A stretch of DNA of 36,234 nt from Lojkania enalia (GCA_010094045.1 ML986887.1:1-36234), one strand, 5' to 3'. Positions 1-10,319 are shown, counted from the first letter of the stretch. A program made the numbers and translations. The notes: generated by a model from the sequence alone, not told the origin.

Positions 1-1823
1 CTATAAAAGTACTTAATACTCATTAAGTTTATTAGACTAAGAAATTAGCTTAGTATTAGTTCTAAATTAAGTATACCCTAGGTAAGAATAATACTAGAGT
101 AGATATCCTTAGTTATTACGAATAAGATATAGAAAACTTAAAAGCAGCTTAAACTAATAACTAGTTAAGAGTTCTATTTAAACTGTATTAACTTTACCCC
201 CGAATTAATACCGAATTAGTCTAGTCCTATATTATTTAAATAATAACTTAAGCAGCTATACTAAACGTTATTAAAGGCTAAGAATAGGTTATATTACTAG
301 ACTCTCTGGAGTTAATTAACGTATTACTATAGGAAAATCGAGCCTCCTTCGCGTAGAAACGTATACTTTTACTCTATAAGTATTAGATAGAGAACGAACT
401 ACTCTTCTACGATAATTACTTATATATTCTATTAGATTCAGGCCTTTACACGCGACTTATATAAGAAACTTATAACTAAGTATCCTCCGCATACCTAAAC
501 GCTACTAAAACCTATTAGTTACTATCTTAGAAGTACTATTAGAAGGGTATAGAGGCTACTTATAAACGATATATATAGAATTACATCCTATACTATAAAG
601 CTTATCCGATATAAACCTAAACCCTAGGTTTTATCTACTTACTTTCTATATTAAATTAACTAATATAGTATCTGTATATTAACTTTAAGAATTTTCCTAT
701 AGATAAGTCTAAATATAATTAGATTATAGTAGTAATTAATCGCCTGTTTAAATAAGCTATATCTATTCCCTACTATTATATAATTAACGTACAGGGAATA
801 GCCGAATTGTTTATTTAATAGGTATACCACTTTAGCTATACGCCCGAAACTATTATTTTAGACTAAGAACCTTAGTTTATATCTAGTTTCTAGTCCGAAT
901 TCTGCCGTATCTTAGGCGTAAAAATTAAACTATCTACTACTTATTATAAAGAGACTAACAGACAGACGGAGATTATAAATAAGTACATTAATTAGAGACT
1001 GCGCCCTTTTATATCCTTCTACTAGAATAACTAGAGTTCTCTATTATCTATAATCAACTAAATATAAGTAACTCTACCCTATATAACTATTAGAATATTC
1101 TTATATTAGATCCTATACGGATCTAAGCCCTATTAGAGTTGGGATTAGAAACATTCTATTAATCCTATTACCGTAATAGATAAATTAAATTGTAAGAACA
1201 CCTTAGCTCTAGCAACTTATATATATATAGCCTAGGAAACTGTAAAGGCTAATATTATAAAGGTTTAGAATCGTATATAATCTATTATTAACTATTACTA
1301 GTAACTAATTAATTAGTAGATTAGTAATATAATCTACCTAAATACTAAGAACCTTATAGTTTAGAAACTGAGCTAAAAGCTATCTAATTAATAGGAGGGC
1401 CCTTTTAAAGTACTAGAATAGGTTAGAAACTTATACTATTTATAGCTACCCCTAGGATTAAGAATATATAATATCTTCGCACTAAACCTGCTATATAAGA
1501 ACCCCTAAGACCCTCTACTAGGGTAAGAAGCTCTAAAACCACCCGCTATCGCTATTAAAGAGGTAGAAGAGTAGGAGGTTAAAGAAATACTAGCTAGTAA
1601 GCTATATTATAAGACCCTTAAATACTGTGTAAAATAGGTAGGATATAATCTTAACCTAGTCTAGTATAAAGTCTTAAATTTTATAGGTTCGCCTTATAAG
1701 CTAAGAGCTTTTTATAATAAGTATCCGAATTAGCTAGAACCCCTAAAAGCCCTAACTAAATAAATTAAGGTATATAAGAATAGTATAGAGAATATAGATT
1801 ACCTGGTAGATAATAATATATAA
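1..1823 (+). pseudogene. Chromovirus A pol, 3' part: integrase and chromodomain
   Basis: This is the degenerate C-terminal part of a gypsy polyprotein. It would have encoded the end of RNase H, the zinc-binding and catalytic integrase domains (about 190-1400), and a C-terminal chromodomain. The chromodomain lies near 1563-1770, where the frame reads roughly EEQEVKEILASK, then LKYCVKQVGYN and later YKLRAFYNKYPN, with Q standing for RIP stops. Chromodomains steer chromoviruses to heterochromatin. Stops are TAA or TAG only. The frame probably ends at the TAA at 1821, but that codon could be a mutated Gln, so the true end may lie downstream. The product is dead. Confidence 0.85.
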
Positions 1824-1865
1824 GAGTTAAGTAGTAGATTTAAAAACTAAAGTATAGGCCTAAAA

Positions 1866-2360
1866 TTACTCCTCTATAGAATCCGGAGGATCTAATAGTA
1901 GGCTATTAGATACCTCTCTAGTTCTCTTCTCCTCTACTCTTCTTCCCCTTCTTTTCCTCTAGACTCCCCCTAAACCTTCTCTACCTCGTTCTTAGCCGCC
2001 TAAGAGCGCTGTAATATCAGTTTAAAGGCTAGATATTAAAGCCTCTAGGGCCGAAACCTAATAAAATAACTTAGTATCCTAGTAGAATAAAGCTACCTAG
2101 ATACTAGCTATAGGAAGGCTATCTTCCTAACTCTTTACAACCTGGGCTATAAGCGCTAGGCTGTAAGTAGACTCTAAAATAGCCTTAAAGGCTACCTTTT
2201 TATCCTTCTTATCTTCTATATATCGGGCCGCTATTTATAGTTTAAGATGGCCCCGGAGGACTAGAAACTCCTCTTTATAGTAGAAGGGGATCTATAAGTA
2301 CGTTAGTAGTAAGTACTCTACTAGTATTAGATATAATTCGTACGGGGTTGTACTTTTTAT
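1866..2360 (-). pseudogene. Possible antisense ORF in chromovirus A, unknown product
   Basis: On the minus strand, between the pol end and the 3' LTR, one frame can be followed for 165 codons. It starts at an ATA that would be ATG before RIP (reading MKSTTPYE) and ends at TAA. Nine inner stops occur, all TAA or TAG. A Lys/Glu patch (EDKKDKKVAFKA) is followed by a long hydrophobic middle, an Arg/Lys-rich stretch (KRRGRR) and an acidic Pro/Asp tail. Copy B has the same frame at exactly the same length. The product is not recognised. Stop density alone does not prove coding, since another antisense frame carries a similar number. It could be a transduced gene, an accessory retroelement protein or chance. 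Confidence 0.4.
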
Positions 2361-2926
2361 TTTATAAGGTATAATACTCGCATTTTTTTAATCTTAGGGA
2401 TTAAAAGATAAATATTATATACCGCCCGCGGGCGAGCGTGTATATAGCCTAAAGGTAGATAATTTAAAAGGCCTCTAAAGAGGTTCTAGAAGGTAGGTAG
2501 AGTAGTATATTAATTAATTTTTTCTATAAGGCGTTAGTAATACTTTAATAATTAATAGTACTAGGGACGCGTAATAATACGTATAGAGTAGAAGTTATTA
2601 TTTAGTTAAGGAAGTTCAGTTAATAGTAACCTAGTAATATACTAAGGCTAGTAAACGCTTGTTACTATATACGGCGAAATTGCAATATTAATAAACCGTT
2701 ATAATAGTAGTTACTAGCTAATATATAGGTTAATTATACTTACTATAAAAACCTTACTTAATATTACGTTAATAAACGTATCTCTATAGACAACCGCGTA
2801 TATTAGCTCTTACTAGTAAATATCTCTTCGAAGAAATTTCTTTATACTAGAACCTATTTGTAATAACCCTAATTCCCTCCCAAACCAGCGCAGATAGGGA
2901 CTATTAGCCTATAAGGAGGGGGGTAG
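2361..2926 (+). other. Chromovirus A 3' non-coding tail with polypurine tract
   Basis: No coding frame was found in this stretch, which separates the antisense frame from the 3' LTR. It contains a 12-bp perfect GC-rich palindrome (cgcccgcgggcg, 2423-2434) that is degraded in copy B. The last 14 bases, aaggaggggggtag (2913-2926), form the polypurine tract that primes plus-strand DNA synthesis. All length differences between A and B fall in this tail, not upstream. Confidence 0.7.
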
Positions 2927-3205
2927 TATAATAATATAAAGAAATCGTTCTACGAAAAGCTTTATATATAACCTTATCCTAAAGCTTTTCGCTTATCTTA
3001 TTCTACCCCTAGTTCTACCCCTTTTCCCTTCCGTATATAGTTGTATACTCCCTTATAAGTAGCTTAGTAGTTCTTCTATATCCTTTCGTATAAGGCCTAT
3101 AGGTGTTAATAGAATTCCCAGGTCTCTAATCCTCTATATACTCCTATATACCTCTAAGTGGATTCGTGCCGCATTTAGACCTATTATTTTACCTATACTG
3201 TTACA
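2927..3205 (+). repeat. 3' LTR of chromovirus A
   Basis: This 279-bp long terminal repeat has the same length as the LTRs at 19505, 26420 and 33095, and is close to the 278-bp LTR at 6645. It runs from tataataat (TGTAATAAT before RIP) to gttaca. Its inner part includes the shared block cctataggtgttaatagaat. It would have carried the promoter and polyadenylation signals. Confidence 0.92.
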
Positions 3206-4400
3206 TCTATAGTTACAACTAGTTTTTCTTTACCTACTTCCTACGGTTTATCTTCTATAGGCCGGTTTTTCTTTTCTTTCTTTTTACTTCAGCATTCTTT
3301 TACTATATATCCTAGTTTCTAACAATTGTAGTACTTAATATCTTTCTTCTAAGTCTTCTTTTCTTAAGTCGCCTGTAGCTTAAGCTTCTTTTCTCTAGTA
3401 GCGCTTAGATTTATAAGTCCACCCGCGTCAGCAGCTTTTACTAAAAAGCGTGCTCTTTAGTAGTACGCTTACCTTTTCTTATTTTTAAACTAGTACAGTT
3501 CGTCGTCGATTCTTTTTACTAGTTAGAAGTATAACGCTAGGTCCCGGGGTTGTTCTATATATATTATTACCCTTTTTATTTCTATTTTTAATCTTCTATA
3601 GAACTTTACTATTATACTATAATCGTTCTATATAACTTTATTTAAGAGCTGTTAAAAACTTAATATATATAAGGTAATAGATTTTAGTTAAATTAGATTA
3701 TAGAGTCTATCTTCTACTACTCGTACTTTATTAATATCTCTAAATACTAGTTCGAGTTTCTATTAGAAATATACTAGACTCGTAAATATTACCTTTATTT
3801 CGCTTTTCTAGTATTCTTCTACATAGTTCTTAAAATCTATTAGAAAGGACTAGAACTAGTCGAGTAGTTTACCTGTTAGGTAGACTCCTATAAATAGTAC
3901 TTTCTTATTCTTATACTAGATAATATTTAGGTTAGCGTTAATATAGATTTTTACTACTATTAGGAATCCTTTAAATTTGGACCTGGTTCTATTAAACTTG
4001 TTAAGTAGTATTAACTTAATTCGTTATTAATAATATATTATTAGTAGTACTCTTTTAACTTATTTAAGTTTCTAGATAATTTCTACAAGTTCTATTCCTT
4101 ATTTACTATTAACTATTCTTTATATTTCTTTAAGACTTTTAAGAAGGCTATTTTAAGTCTCCTTTAGGTTTTTTATCTATTTGTCTACTAGGACTAGCTA
4201 TTCCTATTATTATATTAATTCGTTCTGCATTCTTATAAATATAGTTATTATACCTACCTCTGAAAAGGTAGCCTTACTAGCTAATCCTAATATTCTACTT
4301 GCGTGAGTTTCCTATATTACTTACTAAAAGTATCTCTTTCCTTATAACTAGAGTAGTCTAACTAGTTTTACATCTTCTAGCTTTACGAGGGTAGTTAAAG
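3206..4400 (-). pseudogene. Gypsy G gag with CCHC zinc knuckle
   Basis: This is a degenerate capsid/nucleocapsid gene that packaged the element RNA. From the N-terminus, the minus strand shows a Leu-rich stretch, a coiled-coil-like segment (QNELI, then LVLVDKQIKNLKETQ) near 4130-4230, and a retrotransposon gag core near 3560-3800. The core contains FRDINKVRVVEDRLYNL and VKFYRRLKIEIKR, a pattern familiar from fungal gypsy gag. A zinc knuckle lies near 3300-3360. It reads YYNCQKLGYIVKEC: the first Cys and the His have become Tyr, while the other two Cys survive, so RIP damage is partial. The likely start is near 4400 but no clear Met is visible. The 3' side is cut by element A. Confidence 0.8.
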
Positions 4401-5121
4401 TATAATAGCCTCTAATTAGCTAGGTATAGGATAGGATAATAGCTAAGAGTAATTATATACTATAAGAGGATTATTCTTATAGGCTTATAATAGAAGTATA
4501 TAAGTAGAGTATATAAAGGATATTTAAGTTAACTATAAAGAGCTATAAAAGTTAGACTTGTAAGGTTGTTAAATATAATTTAGTTCTCTTACTATTACTT
4601 CCTATTTAGATACTCAGTCTACTAAGCAACTGAGTATATTTAGTTACTTAGTTAACTAAACTACTAAGCGCGTTATATATCTTATACTAGCCTTATTCTT
4701 CTAGCTATATAGAGTTCTAGATCTTGATTAGGTCTAGTATAGAGATTCCTATAGGGGTATCTATAATAGATAGCTATTAGACTAGTATTTTAGCTAGATA
4801 TTACTAGGGAGGAAGAAAAAATCTAGATAGAGAATAATAAAGATCTCTATCTAAAGATCCGTAATAGCTATCTAGCTGCTGTTATTATATAATTAGGCGA
4901 GCTATCCTAATATTATAAGAGGCTATAAATAGGGACGATAAGGCTTATCTAATACTTAGTATAGTATACTATATATAGATCTTAGATGTTGTATAAAAGA
5001 ATAGCTAAGGAGTAAGCTAAATGTAAGATAAGTAGAAAAATAAAGAAGAAGAAGAAAATATATATACTAAAGCAAGCGTGTTATATATAGGTATTAGGGG
5101 GAATATAAGGATACTATAATA
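4401..5121 (-). promoter_or_regulatory. Gypsy G 5' LTR and leader
   Basis: This 720-bp non-coding stretch upstream of gag G should hold the 5' LTR, primer-binding site and leader. The LTR start is taken as 5121; its end could not be fixed because no second LTR is present. Two inverted repeats stand out. One is a 10-bp stem at 4824-4833 pairing with 4844-4853. It lies inside a pair of 13-bp arms at 4767-4779 and 4862-4874. A purine-rich run (aaagaagaagaagaaaa) lies near 5040. Confidence 0.5.
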
Positions 5122-6644
5122 CCTACCTAAGAATTATCTAGGTAGTACTTATTTACGTATAAGAACTCTTCTTTTTTAATTTCTTTTTATTTAACCTCTA
5201 TCTTTTATACTTTAAAAACTATATATTTATTTATAAAGTATTTTAGTTTACTATAATTATAGTAATTATCTAGAGTTATATATCTTTTAAGTATAGAAGT
5301 TTTACTAAATTATTAGAGAATAATTATAGTAGAATAAAGTATTAATACTAGAGTAGATTAGAGTAGTATTAGATTATAAGTTACTTTAGATAAACTTTTA
5401 AAAACCTTCTAGTACTAATCTAAATTTATTTTAGCTATAACTTATAAACTAATAGTTTATTCTAGAAGGTTAAAAATACTCCTTTTTTCTATATTATAAG
5501 CTATTAAGTAAGTAACTATAGTATTAAAGAAGCCTTTCTATATAAGCTTAAAGCTAAAGTTTAGTATCTTTAGACTAGAAAAAATCTTATTCTATAGATA
5601 GAAGAACTACTTAAATTAGAATATAGATCCTCTAATAGCTATACTAATAAAGCAAGCTTTAAAAGTTGGAATACTTCTCTCTTATTTATTCTTAGGATCT
5701 AAAACGTTTATTATACTTTTATCTCTTTATTATCTATAATAAAATATAATTATAGAAGTAAAATTATTTCTTTAATATTCTTAAACTAATACTAGTCTAA
5801 TTTAACTAGGTATTTTAGTTCTAAATATTCTTTTATAGTATTAGAGGTATATTCTTATACTAATACTATATATATATACTCTATCTAATAGTAATCTATA
5901 TTAATTTTAAGTTGGTCTAAAATTAAAACTTACTATTATTTAAATATTAGTTTACTATTATCTATAAAGCTTTTAATTTTAAGTATATATTTAGTAAAAT
6001 AGATTTAAAAGTAGTTAAAAAGTTTTTTTATATATTATTAGTACTAATTTAATAGTTTATAGAAGTTAATTAAAACCAATAGTTTTCTATTATATTAAAT
6101 ATATAATCTTCTCTTCTAAAATTTCAATTTATTTCTTAAAGATTAATTTACTCTAATTTTCTTCTAAATTAGATAAGTTCTTTACTATAGGCCCTATAGA
6201 AAGAGGTCCGCCTATTATAAGGCCTCTTATAAAAGATAATAGTTATTTTATATATATAGATAGAAGTTTACTCTTATTATAACTTATATATATATTAGTT
6301 CTAGTATAGAAATTAGAAGGTAAATTATAATTAGATATTAATAGTTACTTCTAATTCTAATAGGTTATTAGTAGTTTTTAAGTTTCTACCTAGGTATACT
6401 TTATATAGTTTTTCTAAAAGTAATCTTAATTATAGAAAATAGAAAGTTCTAAATTTAAAGGCTTTAGTTATTAGAAAGTTTCTAAGATTCTATCTAGATA
6501 ACTAAATAATTTAATATAATAGTATATAAATATTATAATTTAAACTAAATTAGATATATTTTAAACTTAAATATAGTTAGATAAATAATTAATATAATAT
6601 TATTAAAGAGGCTATTACTAGTAGTATTAAGTTTTTCTATATAA
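5122..6644 (-). pseudogene. Chromovirus H gag
   Basis: This is a heavily mutated gag frame on the minus strand, homologous to the gag of B and C. The zinc knuckle lies at about 5223-5267 and reads NYYNYSKLKYFINKY, with every expected Cys as Tyr. The 3' side is truncated by element G just past the knuckle. No product is possible. Confidence 0.82.
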
Positions 6645-6922
6645 TATAATAGTATAGGTAAGATAATAGGTCTAAATATAGTATAAATCTACTTAGAGAT
6701 ATATAAGAGTATATAGGGGTTTAAGAACCTAAAAATTCTATTAATACTTATAGACCTTATATAAAAGAATATAGAAAACTACTAAACTACTTATAAAAGA
6801 GTATATAACTATATATAAATAGGAAAAGGGGCAGAGCTAAGTGTAGAATAAGATATGTAAAAAGTTTTAGGATAAGATTATATATAAAGCTTTTTATAAA
6901 ACCATTTCTTCGCATTATTATA
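6645..6922 (-). repeat. 5' LTR of chromovirus H
   Basis: This is a 278-bp LTR in reverse orientation, one base shorter than the other four copies. Its minus-strand start reads tataataatgcgaagaaat, very like copy B's 3' LTR. It ends at tactattata. It lies directly against the Fot1-like fragment, so actag (6923-6927) would be one half of its target duplication; the other half is not in the window. Confidence 0.88.
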
Positions 6923-7648
6923 ACTAGAAAAAAAGTAGTCTTATTAATATAGTTAATATAATCGTATACTAAGGCTAAGATCTAAGTATTATATACGCGC
7001 TTTAATAGTAAGAAGTAACTTATATTAAATAGTTATCGTAGGTATAATAAATATAATAATATATAGAGATAGATAATCTTCTTCTTTTTATAAATCTTTT
7101 AAAACTTAAGTAAAACGTAGCTATTATAGCTATTAATAACTAGTAATTAATAGTTGTCTATTATACAGCTTTTTATATACTAATTAAAGTACTTAAACTA
7201 GATAATACTAATCTTATTATTTATCTAGCTATTATTACTAGTTATAATCGCTTATTATTTAGTATATTATTACTTTTATACTAATAAGATAGATAGTAGA
7301 CGTTTTTAAAGATAATAATTAGTAGGATTACCTAGCTAATTATATTAATTACTAAAATTATTATAGTCTATTTATAATTATTTAGCTAAATAGCCTTTAT
7401 ATAATAATTCTCTAACTCTGTAATAACTAGTTAAGCTAATATTTAGCCTATAATAAAGCCTATTTTATTAAAATTATAGGTATCTTTATTTTAAATTCTA
7501 TACTTCTCTTTTATAACTTATAAAAGCTAGAATTATACGCTTATAATTATTAGATCTTTATATAGAGCTTACTACTAATTGTAAGAATAGTTTAATTAGG
7601 TTTTAAGGCGTTTAGTATACTATATAAAGTTTTAAGACTAATAAATAC
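6923..7648 (-). pseudogene. Fot1/pogo-like transposase fragment (I)
   Basis: This piece of a DDE transposase reads on the minus strand. It is homologous to the middle and C-terminal part of the transposase in J: its sequence at about 7080-7400 parallels J at about 9320-9640. On the minus strand it shows NKDTYNFNKIGFIIG, which matches the NFDETGF motif holding the first catalytic Asp, here changed to Asn. The family moves by cut and paste into TA sites. Both ends are missing. The left side is cut by LTR H and the right side by the 5' LTR of Copia D. The N-terminal half was expected beyond D but is not there. Confidence 0.75.
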
Positions 7649-7779
7649 TATTAAAGAGTAGATATTAAGGTAATAGATTTTATAAATATTAGCGTTTATA
7701 GACTAGTTCTTCTAGAAAGCGCGCTTTATTAAGTAAGTAATAATATACTTCCTTCTACTCTATCTATTATAGTTTAATA
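7649..7779 (+). repeat. 5' LTR of Copia D
   Basis: This 131-bp LTR starts tattaaagag and ends tttaata (TGTTA...TAACA before RIP). Compared with the 3' LTR it lacks 30 bp. In the 3' copy that extra block is flanked by the short repeat agttct, as expected from slippage or from recombination between different copies. Confidence 0.82.
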
Positions 7780-7926
7780 GGTTATAAGTTTTTAACTATA
7801 TTTCCAGCCTATAGTAAATTAGATTAATTATTATATTAATCTCTAACTTACTATTACTAATTAATAGATAGTCTAATAGTAGTATCTAGTTAACTAACTA
7901 AGCTTAGCTCGCGCTACTAATATAGA
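7780..7926 (+). promoter_or_regulatory. Copia D primer-binding site and leader
   Basis: Directly after the LTR, ggttataag (7780-7788; GGTTATGAG before RIP) is complementary to the anticodon loop of initiator tRNA-Met. Copia-type elements are known to use a cleaved half of that tRNA as primer. The match stops there, while those in E and F run longer. The rest is untranslated leader with nothing else recognisable. Confidence 0.55.
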
Positions 7927-8441
7927 ATGCAATACTATTATAGTAGACTATAAGAGAATTATAAACCTAGTAAAGAATAGTAAGAATATTTTACTATAGA
8001 AAGCTGCTTTATAAAACTAAATTGTTGGTAAAACTACTAAAAATATCCTAGAAGGAGTATTTCTACTATTTAAATCTAATAAGCTAATATATTAGAACCT
8101 ACTATTATATTTAGACGATATAGAGTTGTAGATAGTAAAACTTATCTAGTAAAGTAATTTTAAGAACATTCGACGTACTAATAACGCCTATAAAGTATAA
8201 TATAACTAATAGTAGAAGAACTACTATAATTATATTAAAAAGGAAGCTTTTATTATAAATATTCTACTTACTATAATTTATTAAGAGATATTTAAAGGTC
8301 TATATTTATATAAGATAGTAGAAGTACTTTTAGATACTATCTTTAAGTACTATAAAGAATAAGGTTTTATAGAGAAATATACCCTCTAAACTAATTTCTT
8401 TAGCTTATATAGTAGTTACTATAATAGTATATTTTAATTTA
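7927..8441 (+). pseudogene. Copia D gag, N-terminal part
   Basis: This is the first part of the degenerate Copia gag. It is followed from an ATG at 7927, though that start is not certain. The frame toward the end reads LLLYLDDIELQIVKL, then NYYNYIKKEAFI and FSLYSSYYNSIFQF, like fungal Copia gag in which a helical region precedes the nucleocapsid. It is split at a TA by transposon J. Joining 8441 to 10322 restores the frame as SIFQFKFKASF. Confidence 0.7.
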
Positions 8442-8514
8442 CTAACGTACTATATAAGCGAGCTGATTACCCAAGCGAGCTAATTATAATACTAAAACTA
8501 TACTAAAATCGCGA
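8442..8514 (+). repeat. Left terminal inverted repeat of J
   Basis: This 73-bp arm matches 10247-10319 in reverse complement with four mismatches; three are RIP-type transitions. It contains the unit aagcgagct twice, 22 bp apart, probably the transposase binding sites. Transposon K also carries aagcgagc in its ends. Confidence 0.9.
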
Positions 8515-8559
8515 CTACTTTTCGTAAAATATTATACTTTCTTATATTCTATTATACTA

Positions 8560-10190
8560 AATAGTATAGTAGCCTATTCTTCTATATCTATAGTATTATT
8601 TTTACACGTCCGCGAGTTATACCTAGTCTTACTATACTACCTATAGTACTTTTAAGTTAGCTAGCCTGTATTAATACGCGCTTTCTTCCTACTCTTCTTT
8701 CTATTAGTACAAGCGTTAAACTCTTTTAGAATAGTTAATCAAGCGCCTTTTTTAATCGTTAGGTTGCTTTTCTTCTATATACGCTTTCTTTTATATAATT
8801 AATATTGTATAGTAGCCTTATTAACTGCTTAAAGCTCAGCAACTTAAACGCGTAATAGTATGTTTTTATATATTATATACGTAGTACCTTTTATAAACTA
8901 TTTAAATACTTCTACTATTAAAGTAAGTAAACTATCTAGATACTTTTAAACTCTTAATCGAACGTATATAGATTAAAACTTAAATTCGATAGGATTACTT
9001 AGTATTTTTAACTTCTAAGAAGTATCTTTAACTATAGAAGATATTAGTATACGCAGTTAAATTTTAAGCTTTAATAGTACTATATTTAAGTTGAATAGAA
9101 CTAAACTAGCACCTTAAAAGCTATCTAGAATATTACTCTTCGTAATTACTATATTAAAAGCTATTTTAAAGTAGGATAAAAACTTGATTTTCGTAACGTA
9201 GTTAATATAACCGTATATTAGCTACTTAACTTAGCGCCTGTACACAGTCTTTAAAAGCGAGAAACAACCTATATCTAGTAGCTATAGTAGATATAATAAA
9301 TATAAAGGTATATAAAGAGTAATAATATTCTTTTTCTTATAGAGCTACCTGAATTTAAGCGAGTTGTAGCTTTTATAGCCGTTGAGAATTAACAATTAAT
9401 ATATACTAATAGTACAATCCTTTATATACGTGTAAAAGTACTTTAACTACTTAATACTAATATTATTTATCGTCTAGCTGTTATCAGTAACCTATATAGC
9501 CTAAGTTAGTAGAATATTATCTTCTTTATACTATATAGAGAGGTGGTAGATACCTATAAAGATAATAAAAGGTAGTATTACCTATTCTATCGTGTTAATA
9601 CTCTAGATAACTATAGTCTACTTACAATTACCTAGCTAGAGCTGCTTTAGTTAATTCCGTCTTTTAGAGCTAGTAACTACTACTTCTATTAATATTACGC
9701 CTATTATAAAGTTTAATTTATTAAAGTTGTATATATCTTTATTAATAATACTATACTTAACCTTTATATTCTATATAAGGTAGAACTAGCCTCCTATAAA
9801 CTTAGAATCCTTATATTTAGCTCTTAAATAGTTGTACTTTCAATTAAATTTAACTTTAAGCTTAAGTATACGTTTAATAAAGTTCTCTACCTAGTTCTTT
9901 CTAACCTAGCTAGTAGAGTATATAGCTAGTAGTAAATTGGCTATATCTTAAACAGTAGTAAGCTGTAGTAGAAATTCTTTTATATCTAGATCTAGTATAT
10001 ATTAAATAATTATCTACTCCTCAGTCTTATTAAGCTTTATTAAATTAGGCCGGCAATCGTATTATAGAGTTGTTTCTTACCTTTATATACTAAGTATACT
10101 TTAGGAGATATTATAGATTAATATAACGCGATATATAGTTAGTATTATATTTTATTAAAGAGTTTAGAGTATAAGCTATATTCTAGCTTC
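8560..10190 (-). pseudogene. Transposase of J (pogo/Fot1 type, DDE)
   Basis: This is a degenerate transposase read on the minus strand. N-terminal DNA-binding region: EEQIIIQYILDLDIKEF and LTTVQDIANLLL near 9900-10010, the CENP-B/Tc5-type helix-turn-helix of the pogo group. Catalytic domain: NKDIYNFNKLNFIIGVI near 9680-9740, the equivalent of NFDETGF, with Asp changed to Asn. A later block near 9250-9310 reads LYLLYLLQLLDIGCF, matching the family's HSSHLLQPLDVGCF. Stops are TAA/TAG. Ends are approximate. The enzyme is dead, although the inverted repeats could still be recognised by a relative's transposase. Confidence 0.85.
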
Positions 10191-10246
10191 TTTCTAAATT
10201 AATTCTATAGTTATTAGTTATAGTATAATACTATAAAGTATAATTA

Positions 10247-10319
10247 TCGCGATTTTAGTAGAGTTTTAGTATTATAATTAGCTCGCTTAGGTAATTAGCT
10301 CGTTTATATAGTACGTTAG
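10247..10319 (-). repeat. Right terminal inverted repeat of J
   Basis: This arm mirrors 8442-8514 over 73 bp. Three of the four differences are G/A or C/T transitions and one is a transversion. A TA follows at 10320-10321. Confidence 0.9.

Larger units (their letters stand above)
1..3205 (+). mobile_element. Ty3/gypsy chromovirus copy A, 3' part
   Basis: This is the 3' portion of an LTR retrotransposon. It matches copy B base by base: position 1 here equals 23492 in B, and both end at the 3' LTR end (3205 and 26698). It holds the end of pol (RNase H tail, integrase, chromodomain), a possible antisense frame, a non-coding tail, a polypurine tract and the 3' LTR. Differences from B are mostly C/T and G/A changes, as RIP makes. 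Its right end abuts element G, which reads the other way, so A appears to have inserted into G. The 5' half lies left of the window, so the target duplication cannot be checked; tctat at 3206-3210 would be its right copy. Confidence 0.9.
3206..5121 (-). mobile_element. Second Ty3/gypsy family (G), 5' part
   Basis: This is the 5' portion of a different gypsy element read on the minus strand: LTR and leader from 5121 downward, then gag to the junction with A at 3205. Its 5' edge is set by the abrupt break of similarity between H and copy B: both share ttcttaggtagg, after which this sequence changes to tattatagtatcc, a plausible LTR start (TGTTATAG before RIP). It therefore inserted into the gag of H. 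It was then split by A. The remainder is outside the window. Confidence 0.75.
5122..6922 (-). mobile_element. Chromovirus copy H, 5' part
   Basis: This is the 5' LTR and gag of a fourth copy of the A/B/C chromovirus, inverted relative to the others. It aligns with B from the LTR start (6922 equals 19505) to the end of the gag zinc-knuckle region (5122 equals about 21335). It is far more decayed than B: CpG as well as CpA is nearly absent, and Cys, Gln and Trp codons are mostly lost. It abuts the Fot1-like piece I on the right and is broken by element G on the left. Confidence 0.88.
8442..10319 (-). mobile_element. Fot1/pogo-like DNA transposon J
   Basis: This complete 1878-bp Tc1/mariner-superfamily element, pogo/Fot1 type, has 73-bp terminal inverted repeats at both ends and TA duplications at 8440-8441 and 10320-10321. 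It inserted into Copia D gag. Excising it with one TA gives an unbroken gag frame, which fixes the boundaries. The length fits Fot1-type elements (about 1.9 kb). One transposase frame fills the interior on the minus strand. Confidence 0.9.

Noticed and set aside
2927..3205. Recurring 279-bp blocks considered as a dispersed regulatory repeat or CRISPR-like array.
   Set aside because: They are far apart, terminate in TG/CA-type ends, flank gag-pol, and B shows a 5-bp target duplication. They are LTRs.
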